Assembly (NCBI GenBank): GCA_008704415.1
Contig: VXIS01000045.1
Location: 1-64,000, forward strand
Length of the DNA stretch: 64,000 nt
Direction of reading: 5' to 3'
Source of the DNA: Sphaerosporella brunnea
Taxonomy: Eukaryota; Ascomycota; Pezizomycetes; Pezizales; Pyronemataceae
Under the pieces are notes generated by a model. That model searched no databases and was not told the DNA's origin. It was given only the letters and a program-made list of their open reading frames with translations. The translations under genes were made by a program, and so were the position numbers. Shown here piece by piece: positions 57,358 to 64,000 of this stretch. Position 1 is the first letter of the stretch. Each line of letters starts with the position of its first letter.

Positions 57358-58066
57358 ATCGTCAAGCTCTGGGGGGTGGGTGTACGATAGAGACAAGAGA
57401 GAAGACCTTGTGGGGGCGGGTAACCGTCCTTTTTTTTTTTTTTTTTTTTTCTGCATTAATTTTACTTTTCCCTTTCGTGCATATGCCTTCGGCGTTTGCT
57501 CCTTGCTCTGACTACTACTCTTTGTTTAACTTTAAAGCGTTTTTTACTTACTACTACTGGTGCATAAAATGTACGGGTGTTGAACGTTGGAAATTGTGGT
57601 TTGCTGTATGTGCTTAGATTACCCTTTTGTAAAAAAAACACGACTTAGAAACAGTTAGCAATGGATACGAGCCGAGCCGGCTCGAGCCAACATATTTTTG
57701 GGCTCGAGCTTTAAAATAGAATTTACGTCCCTGTGCTCGCAAGGGATTACCTAGCGATCTGTGCTTCGAGCATGTTCCCTGCGAACAACTCTTCTCGGTG
57801 TAAATCTGCCAACCTTAGTTTAGAGTTACCATACAGAAACGTCGCAAGTGCGTGCCTGTTCAGGTTGGGCAGCCCACTTAGCCGTTCGATCGAAGGATTC
57901 GAGATGAGACACCCTTTGTCGGAAGCTTCGAAGCAGTTTTTCTTTTGTTGAAATGATTTTTGTTTTTTTTTGTTTAACTCATACCCAACCTTGGTGGTGT
58001 CTAGGAAAGCCATCACCGGATCCGTACGACTGTCATCCGCTAGCAGAGCGGCGGTAGGCCACCGCA
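57358..58066. other. intergenic, LINE remnant and hAT-like motif
   Basis: A T run (about 57,429-57,450) follows the WD gene. GAGCCGAGCCGGCTCGAGCC near 57,669-57,688 resembles hAT-type termini. At about 57,960-58,060 the minus strand encodes LLADDSRTDPVMAFLDTTKVG followed by an A-rich tail, the extreme C-terminus and tail of another LINE family. Confidence 0.5.
57958..58062 (-). mobile_element. short LINE 3' remnant, second family
   Basis: The minus-strand translation LLADDSRTDPVMAFLDTTKVG corresponds to the LLADERCTKAVLDFLANTKIG end of the other LINE copies but is clearly diverged. It is followed by an A-rich tail. I could not identify a target-site duplication, so the upstream limit is uncertain. 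Confidence 0.55.
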
Positions 58067-59143
58067 TTGTCAAAGAGAACTGGCCCGGTGATCGTCCACT
58101 CGGAGCACGACCGCATCAAGTATCAGCGTTCGTCATTGGGAGTGGTCTTTTCAAAAATCCCGGATACTGTGAAGGTTGCGTTTGCTCACCTGTCCTCCGG
58201 ATATGGCGCACTCACGGTAAGGTATCTGGGAAAGCACCTGGTCTTTACACCAACCTATGTTTTCATCTCGCACTCCCCAAATGAAAAAACTGCCCTTCAG
58301 GAATTCTGGGCTTTCAAGAAACCAGAAGAAGGCGGCATATTGGTGCGAGGCGGCGGCCTTGCCAGAGTCAATCTGCTTGCTTCTCCTCAACCTCCACAGC
58401 TCAACATGCCAATTACCCCAAACACTCCAAATACCTCTTCCGAGTCGCCATCCCCCTCAGGCTTACTACCATAGCAGTCGGCTCAAGCACACCAATTACA
58501 GCAGCAGTAGTTCCCACCCCATGGTATAGACCAAAAAATCAGGAGGATGCTTGAAAATGAAACCTGCACAAGGATTATGTGCTCTTTGAAAATTTGCCCG
58601 ACGTTGGAACCGAATGATTTCCGGGAGGTTCTGGCCAAGAACGTTCTCAAGGACACAGGATGTGAAACGACAACTGTGTATGCACCTAATCTACTCCTCA
58701 GATACCCTGACTGTCCGGGAAATTATTGGAATTGATGGGCGAACTGCTCTTCAATAATCAGCGTACAGCGAAATGTTTCTCTCACGCCCATCCGCCTTCT
58801 CGCATCGGACGCCACCTATCGTATCGACATCAACCTCCCTCTGCTGACTGCCGCTTTACTGGTCTCTGTTTTCAAAGTCCAGCCCCCAGAGGAACAAGAT
58901 TCACTTGCGCACAAGCTCATTGCCAAGGCTTCTGCGGTGTTCGAGGCCTATGCACTCTTGGAACCAGGGCTTCCCAGAGCCTACCGACCGTCTCCTGGCC
59001 CTTCTCAATCTCATGGACATAAACTCCTCTTTCCACTTCCCATACGATGCGCTGCTTGGATTCAACCTGTGGCGGCTCTGTGCAAGGGATGGAATCGAGT
59101 TCCGAGTGGAACAAGGGCGTTTGTCTGTTTGGGGGCGTTAAGG
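58067..59143 (+). pseudogene. decayed gene, unrecognised family
   Basis: The open frame at 58,067-58,474 (HSEHDRIKYQRSSLGVVFSK...RVNLLASPQPPQLNMP) continues in the same frame past TAG codons at 58,472 and 58,508 into QQQ-TAG-FPPHGIDQKIRRMLENE and on to about 58,735. Both stops are one C-to-T change from CAG, and the codons around them are Gln/Pro-rich. Further on, 58,800-58,970 (RIDINLPLLTAALLVSVFKV, HKLIAKASAVFEAYALLE) must shift frame to join EPTDRLLALLNLMDINSSF...LWRLCARDGIEFRVEQGRL ending at 59,143. This is a disabled gene. A weak likeness of the GIDQKIRRML segment to Mei2-type RNA-binding proteins is possible but not established. Confidence 0.6.
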
Positions 59144-59229
59144 TAGTCATGACAGCTTCGATCCCTCGTTTTCTCGATACTGACTTGGGTTCAAGCGTAA
59201 GATTAATGCTGCGGGATTTCGCCGGGTAC

Positions 59230-59285
59230 TATTATAGTGATGTTTTGTTTATTTGTTTTGTTTTAACCGCTTGCGATCATGGCAT
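59230..59285 (-). mobile_element. LINE 3'-tail remnant beside the MITE
   Basis: Reading the plus strand, TTTTGTTTATTTGTTTTGTTTTAA followed by CCGCTTGCGATCATGGCATA matches the LINE 3' end seen at 23,570 and 50,740, with an internal deletion of about 16 bp and two hairpin changes. It directly abuts the second MITE copy. Confidence 0.6.
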
Positions 59286-59293
59286 ATATATTT

Positions 59294-59674
59294 GCGCGGC
59301 CGAGCGCCATACTCACAAAATTCTGATTGGCTGCAGCAATGAAAAAAGCAGCGACGGAAAATAAATTCAATACTAAGCCATTAGGATTCTCCTTGGCCTC
59401 GCCTGTAACTGCGTAACCACAGGCTGATTGTTTCGCTCAAGGTTGGTGGTGTTATCAGAGAAACGCCGCCATACAGCGCACTCCCGCCGTCCGCATGGCC
59501 GCACAATGATATTCGCAACCACCCTTCTGCCGCACTCCCACCGGACTCTGTTTCTAGTTACAGACAGTGCAACAAAGCATTCCCATCACGGAATCATGAT
59601 TTTATTTCGCTCCGTTGCTTGTGACGTTGCTGCAGCCAATCAGAATTTTGCGAGCTTGGCGCTCGGCCGCGCGA
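59294..59674. mobile_element. MITE-like element, copy 2 (inverted)
   Basis: About 381 bp with well-preserved terminal inverted repeats: GCGCGGCCGAGCGCCA, then (A/G)CAAAATTCTGATTGG and CTGCAGCAA at both ends. The interior matches copy 1 (21,911-22,298) read on the other strand, including the GCCGCACTCCCACCGGAC block and the GGCTTAATATCG-like block. There is no coding capacity. The ends here are more complete than in copy 1, so this copy better defines the family. Confidence 0.85.
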
Positions 59675-60066
59675 GTACGTATGCAGGTGGAGCTTGGCGG
59701 AACAGCGAGAGCTCTCGATGGCGGGAGCCAATGAGCTGCATTCTGGAACCTTGGGTAGCATGTGGCACGGCACATGGTCGCGTGGTATAAGTAGGAGGGG
59801 TTCTCCCCTCTCATGGTCGGAGCGAAGCATCCACCATCCATTACGATTATCGGAGCCATAGCGACACGATACAGAATATCGATACAGAGAAAGCGAAGTC
59901 GGAGGAAGTGAAGACTGAGACAACGAAGACGGAGCCGAGAAAGCGAATACAGAGTCAGTGGTTTTATCACGGAGGACGATTGTAATCTCAGTTGATGGAT
60001 GTTGGAAGACAAGACGAAGGAACGGATTGCTGACGAAAGAGGTCATCTGATCAGCGACCAGAAGGG
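59675..60066. other. upstream region of orphan ORF
   Basis: 392 bp between the MITE and the orphan ORF. The last 150 bp are GA-rich with repeated CGAAG/CGGAG motifs. No other feature is seen. Confidence 0.45.
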
Positions 60067-60693
60067 ATGTTTCGGTTCCGTTCTCAGAATGGCTATTTCT
60101 GGTTTTCGTCAGGATTTGTGGGTGAATGGGCAGGCCGTATCGAAAAGCAATATTGCTCGGACGATTTCGACGGGTCGCAGAAGTATGGCGAGGATGAGTT
60201 GTGGAAGATATTGGAGGACTGGAAGGCGATAGCTGTCAACCGAATCGGATCTGGCGATCGGAGTGGAATTAGCTTGGTGTTGATTCAGCACGAGCGCTTG
60301 CCGGAATTGCGGAAGTGGTCGGACAATCTGATTGAACAATTTGGAGGAACGATCCACGAGGGACAGAATATCGATTGGGAGGGGATTGCGAGGAGCGAGG
60401 GAAGGAGCTACGAGGAACGGTTTGTTGTTGTCCGAGACTTAGATCTGAAGGCGCCCAGTATTCAGGAAGTGGTCTGGGGGTTGATGTTCACGTTAATCAA
60501 GGCGGACTGGGATTTATGTTATTGGAGGTCGGCGAACGGAAGCAACGAGGTTAAGGACTGGCGGAAGGCGTGTTTGTGGATGTGTGGGCGGGAACAGGAC
60601 CCGAGGGTGCATATTGGTCGGCGTGGGGGACCATTTACAATTCCGACTGTGGATGATTATGCTCTATATTTGGATGTATCGAGGTTTGTTTAG
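60067..60693 (+). CDS. orphan 208-aa protein, unknown function
   Basis: A single-exon ORF from the first ATG after an in-frame stop at 60,031-60,033. The product is acidic and Trp-rich (about eleven Trp residues): FWFSSGFVGEWAGRIEKQY, DELWKILEDWKAIAV, ISLVLIQHERLPELRKWSDN, ERFVVVRDLDLKAPSIQEVV, KADWDLCYWRSANG and PFTIPTVDDYALYLDVSRFV. Composition and alternating hydrophobic strands and helices look like a folded globular domain, unlike neighbouring shadow ORFs. There is no signal peptide or membrane span. I recognise no family. It lies in a transposon-rich zone just downstream of a MITE, so a lineage-specific or transferred gene is possible. Confidence 0.6.
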   Translation: MFRFRSQNGYFWFSSGFVGEWAGRIEKQYCSDDFDGSQKYGEDELWKILEDWKAIAVNRIGSGDRSGISLVLIQHERLPELRKWSDNLIEQFGGTIHEGQNIDWEGIARSEGRSYEERFVVVRDLDLKAPSIQEVVWGLMFTLIKADWDLCYWRSANGSNEVKDWRKACLWMCGREQDPRVHIGRRGGPFTIPTVDDYALYLDVSRFV

Positions 60694-61419
60694 CTGTGGA
60701 AAGAGTGAGGGTTTGATGGCTGGCGGAAGCGGGTCATGTTGATGAGTTTTTTCTTACAGAGTTTGATGTCGGAGCGATTGCGGTTTGTTGGTAGTGATGT
60801 TCACGACGCCGTTCGAACCAGTTCGCGAGCCGAGTGACAATCTATGATAGGCAGGCGAGAAGTACGTTTTCAGGATGAGGCGGAGGTTTCCCGGTCCCCT
60901 CGGCGCTGCATGTCACTGGTAATCTGACGAACTGGTGCCCGAACTGGAACTGGTCAGTCGGCTACTTTTTTGCCACCCACATACATATAACAAGGGTTCG
61001 AACTGTCGGACGTTCGAAGCCGTTCGAACGGGTTTCGAGTCGTGGTCATCGCTATACTATTTGCAGAGGAAACGATATGCTTCTGAAAGCCGTATCGGAA
61101 GATAATACTACATATATACAGTTTCTCTGCGACGAAGCCTTTTCAGATTGCTAGCTAGCGGGTGGTGTTAGTGCTTCTAGACCCCCCCCCCCCCCAAGGG
61201 CCGCCTTTTTGTTGTACTCGTGCAGATCCTCTGACGCTGTCGAGCAGCAGCGCGCGCCCAAGCATTAGTTGAAGCAAAGTGGGGGGGGGGGCGGGGGCGG
61301 GGGGACATAGCTACAGGTGCCGGCGGGCGGAAACGTGAACAGTGGGTGAGGGGTGCGAAGAACTCACGGACGCTGGGCAGCTGCAACAGAAAGCCAGGTG
61401 GAGAGGATCCAGAGGAGGT
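60694..61419. other. intergenic, repeat-like, no gene
   Basis: It contains several TTCGAAC/GTTCGAA-rich segments at 60,810-60,830 and 61,000-61,035 that partly mirror each other and may be ends of a degraded hAT-like non-autonomous element, plus C and G runs near 61,182-61,194 and 61,281-61,302. No ORF is supported. Confidence 0.45.
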
Positions 61420-61910
61420 TGCTATCGCGAGCCTCGGCGGCTAAGGCGCCCAAGGCCATCGCCTCTCGCTTTTATCAGCCCAGACTGAATAAGGTGCCAA
61501 CGGGCCCCTACTTGACGTGGACAAACAGGGGGGCGGACGACAAGTGCTGGTTCTGCAAGAAGGCGCCGTCGCAGAGCAGGGAGCACATCTTCAAGTCCTG
61601 AAAAGAACAACACGTGCTGTGGAAGGCGGTTGGCGCAGGCCGTGCTAGATTTCCTAGCAAACACAAAGGTTGGGACCTGGCCTGAGAAGCCGAGAATGTG
61701 GAGACGAGCTTTTCTTGAATCAGTTTGAGCTATTTTCTTCCCTATGTCAACTACGATTTTCCTTACGTCTGCTCTCCTTTAAAAGACACACTCGACTGTA
61801 GGCCTCTAGGGCCTAAGGGCAGTCTGCATGTATCCTCTATGTCATGGCCGCAAGCGGCCGAATACATTATGATTAAAACAACAAAAACAAAAAACAACTG
61901 CTATCGCGAG
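61420..61910 (+). mobile_element. 5'-truncated LINE with 12-bp TSD
   Basis: A 467-bp insertion (61,432-61,898) lies between direct repeats TGCTATCGCGAG at 61,420-61,431 and 61,899-61,910. It encodes an ORF2 C-terminal segment (KAIASRFYQPRLNKVPTGPY, LTWTNRGADDKCWFCKKAP, SREHIFKS), then a TGA stop and an internal deletion before FPSKHKGWDLA-type sequence. The 3' UTR has the hairpin GGCCGCAAGCGGCC and the tail ATGATTAAAACAACAAAAAC. It is the plus-strand counterpart of the copy at 23,568-24,046. Confidence 0.92.
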
Positions 61911-62564
61911 TTTTATTGGCCATCTGGAGAATATTATCACCTGTGGCACAACAGAAAGCCAGCCAGCTTGGCGGTTGTGCGGGCCAGCTGAACGAAAATG
62001 AACCCCTTCCCCGCTCGCACGCGCAGAGCTTCCTGCCTAGCGACTAACGGAAGGCAGCAATATCGCGAAGGTCATGAAGCGTTACTTACGGGGGGCAGCA
62101 GCATCGTCAAATGGACCCGGTCATATTGAGAGCGGCACTGATGGAACGCAGCAGCATCATTAAATGAGCATACTTAGCGGCGCTCCCGTTCATGTTATGG
62201 GCCCGGGAAAGGGCAGCAATGTTGTTAAATGGGCTCGGCCCTGGGTTGGGCGGGCTCGTTGACGGCGATACGGGCGGAGGATGGACTACAGGCTGGTCGC
62301 AGCGGTCAGATGGCACCGGATGGGCTATGGAAGGGTATTTTAGGATGAATTAATAGAGATAGGAGTAATAGTGAGACAGGAAACTTGAAGCCGCCCCTGC
62401 GGAGTGAATACAAATCACTTTCCGGCCGAATCCTCTCCCGCAGGTAGTACAGACGACCAAAAGAAAAGCGCAGACGAAGTGTGTATGTAAAAGTGACTCA
62501 AGGAAGCAGTAGCTAACTGGTTACACATTTCTACAGACAGTTTTTCTCTGAATCGATGGCAAGT
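61911..62564. other. intergenic, 3' region of HAM1-like gene
   Basis: 654 bp downstream of the minus-strand HAM1-like gene. Short repeats of GGCAGCAG/CAGCATC occur around 62,094-62,220. No gene is seen. Confidence 0.5.
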
Positions 62565-64000
62565 TTAGTTGACGTAAGTCCTGGTGGCAGCACCGGTAGG
62601 CATAGTATCGCCAGGAACCGCAGCCACTCCCGAGTAAGGGTTCGCCCCGACGTTCAGCGTGACAGGGTTGGTCCTATACCCGTCGGCAGCGTTGGCGGAG
62701 CCATTGAGTGCACCGGCGCCCTCAGGACCCTGGTAGCCGCTGTCCCTGGAATATCCACCAATCGAGGTGGCGTCGCGATCCCGAACAGTGCGGCGGTGCG
62801 CATGCGGGCTCTTCCTGGTAACCTGACCAGGCTGGGGGATACCAGTGGTGGGACTGGCAGAGCCGATGCTAAAGAGTTCGTTCTCCCAGCCCTCTCCCTG
62901 ACGAGCCTTCTCCCGGTACTCAGTAGCCTTAGTAGAGATACCGCCGGAGAGTTTTATGTCGCTGAACATGCTGTCCTCGGTGGTGACGGCCATCTTGACG
63001 TGCTTGTCGGCAACATTTGCTTCAGCCGCTTGCTTCTTGGACATGAGCTCCTTCTGCAGAGCCTGGTAGTAGCGAGCATAGATGTTCTGAGCGTTCTCAG
63101 GGTCCGGGTTCTCCTTGAGCTGGCGCTCGATTTTCTGCTCTTCCTGGTAGATGCGGTAGGCAAAAGCGTCGAGGTCGGCGAAAGTCTTGCGGATCTGCTG
63201 CTCGAGGGCCTTGACAATCACAGGCTTCAATACTTTGAGAAGGATGGGCTTGAAGATTCCAAACATGGTCTTGTGCTGAGACTTCTTCAGTTTGATTTTC
63301 AAATGCTTGATTTCGACCTTGACATCGTCAACCTTGAAGAAGCGAGCACGGTCATGCTTCTCAGCGTTCGAGAGCCCAAGGTTGAAGCCGAAGCCGTCGC
63401 CGCCAAGGAAGACATCCATGACACCAGTGTCGGTGATGGCGGGGAAACCCTTCTTACGACGGACGTAGTAGCTGATGTCTCTCAGGTCGCACTGGATCTG
63501 GGAGGCGGAAATCATGATGGCGTTCTTTATGCTGCTAGTGACAGTCTTCCGGCCGAAGCGCAAGTGAGACTCGTTTCCGATCTCAAAGACGTTGGGCATC
63601 AAGTTGTCGCCCTCAAGGACCAAGTTCTCGACGACGGCGTCGAACATGGGGTCCGAGTACTCGATCCGAGGAACAGGAATGTAGCGAATGCTCTCAAAGA
63701 TATCAGGGATGATGACTTGAGTGATGTCCTTGAGGAGATGCTTCTTGAAGGTGGGCTTCCCATTTTCGTCGTTTCCAAGGTCGTTGAACAACTTCTGAAG
63801 AGCGTCACCGAAGCGCTTGTTGTCGGGATCCTGCACAAACTGGTCACCAAGGAACCTGACCTCGTCCATGAGACGGTCAGTGTGATCGCGGTAGCGGTTT
63901 CGGAACAAATAGTTGCCCTGGTCGTACAGCTGATCGTACTCGTGAGACGACTGGGGCTGGGTGATGTATCCCTCCTGCTGGAGGCACTTGCGGATGTAAG
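62565..64000 (-). CDS. HAM1-like / LBP-BPI-fold large fungal protein, C-terminal part
   Basis: The open frame runs from the right window edge to a stop at 62,565 (about 478 codons visible); the N-terminus lies outside. It resembles the large fungal proteins with HAM1-like N- and C-terminal domains (a tubular lipid-binding, LBP/BPI-like fold). Visible parts are an acidic helical region (RLMDEVRFLGDQFVQDPDNK), IPVPRIEYSDPMFDAVVENL, amphipathic strands (MISASQIQCDLRDISYYVRR), FFKVDDVKVEIKHLKIKLKK, a helix with KVLKPVIVKALEQQIRKTF, and a disordered Gly/Ser/Thr-rich tail. A membrane-lipid transfer or hyphal-fusion role is plausible by family only. No intron is needed in the visible part. Confidence 0.8.
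   Translation of the reverse strand, partial: YIRKCLQQEGYITQPQSSHEYDQLYDQGNYLFRNRYRDHTDRLMDEVRFLGDQFVQDPDNKRFGDALQKLFNDLGNDENGKPTFKKHLLKDITQVIIPDIFESIRYIPVPRIEYSDPMFDAVVENLVLEGDNLMPNVFEIGNESHLRFGRKTVTSSIKNAIMISASQIQCDLRDISYYVRRKKGFPAITDTGVMDVFLGGDGFGFNLGLSNAEKHDRARFFKVDDVKVEIKHLKIKLKKSQHKTMFGIFKPILLKVLKPVIVKALEQQIRKTFADLDAFAYRIYQEEQKIERQLKENPDPENAQNIYARYYQALQKELMSKKQAAEANVADKHVKMAVTTEDSMFSDIKLSGGISTKATEYREKARQGEGWENELFSIGSASPTTGIPQPGQVTRKSPHAHRRTVRDRDATSIGGYSRDSGYQGPEGAGALNGSANAADGYRTNPVTLNVGANPYSGVAAVPGDTMPTGAATRTYVN

Noticed and set aside
1..64000. CRISPR array or bacterial-type operon structure
   Set aside because: No regularly spaced direct repeats, and all recognisable genes are intron-containing fungal genes.

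Overview
The window is nuclear DNA of a filamentous ascomycete (Pezizomycotina). Genes carry short spliceosomal introns (mostly 49-81 nt) with CTAAC/CTGAC-type branch sites, both strands are used, and the recognisable families (fungal allantoicase, OHCU decarboxylase, Dgr2/WDR44-like WD protein, Tad-type LINEs) fit that group. I cannot name the species. All exon boundaries were placed by hand from GT-AG signals, reading-frame continuity and the expected family sequence.

Layout. 1-10,929 is gene-poor: one likely small gene (3,716-4,105, minus) and otherwise homopolymer-rich intergenic DNA. 10,930-15,464 is a compact block of four nuclear genes for mitochondrial proteins: ribosomal protein uL6m, ETF-alpha, COX11 and COX12, the last two divergent from a 247-bp promoter. 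15,862-21,869 holds sphingosine-1-phosphate lyase, a Fap7-type adenylate kinase, ITP pyrophosphatase and ZPR1. 21.9-24.1 kb holds a MITE, a small unrecognised two-exon gene and a 5'-truncated LINE. 25.1-31.3 kb holds a membrane-anchored cPLA2-type phospholipase and a cyclin-box protein, separated by a long low-complexity upstream region. 32.2-38.8 kb is a nearly full-length Tad-type LINE with a target-site duplication, inserted 158 bp upstream of a magnesium-chelatase-like/Mtc2-type ATPase gene. 40.7-43.1 kb is a divergent purine-catabolism pair, allantoicase and OHCU decarboxylase. A conserved-looking hypothetical gene follows, then a gene desert of about 10 kb (44.3-54.3 kb) whose one dated event is a 116-bp LINE insertion. 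54.3-57.4 kb is a seven-exon WD-repeat gene. 57.7-61.9 kb is a decayed zone with LINE fragments, a pseudogene, a second MITE copy in inverted orientation and one orphan ORF. The right edge (62,565-64,000) is the C-terminal part of a large HAM1-like/LBP-BPI-fold protein that runs off the window.

How the genes relate. Three groups make functional sense: the mitochondrial block (translation, electron transfer to ubiquinone, complex IV copper insertion, complex IV structural subunit); the ureide pair (uric-acid breakdown, OHCU to allantoin, allantoate to ureidoglycolate plus urea) sharing a promoter with GATA sites and a UaY-like palindrome; and nucleotide housekeeping (Fap7, ITPase) lying tail to tail.

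The most distinctive observations are a set of LINE insertions with intact target-site duplications that date recent retrotransposition, a shared MITE family, two very small internal exons (11 and 13 nt) that are needed to complete conserved motifs, and a retrotransposon insertion that has replaced the upstream region of a conserved gene. I found no CRISPR array, no rRNA and no convincing tRNA, and I see no defensible evidence for a new multi-gene system.
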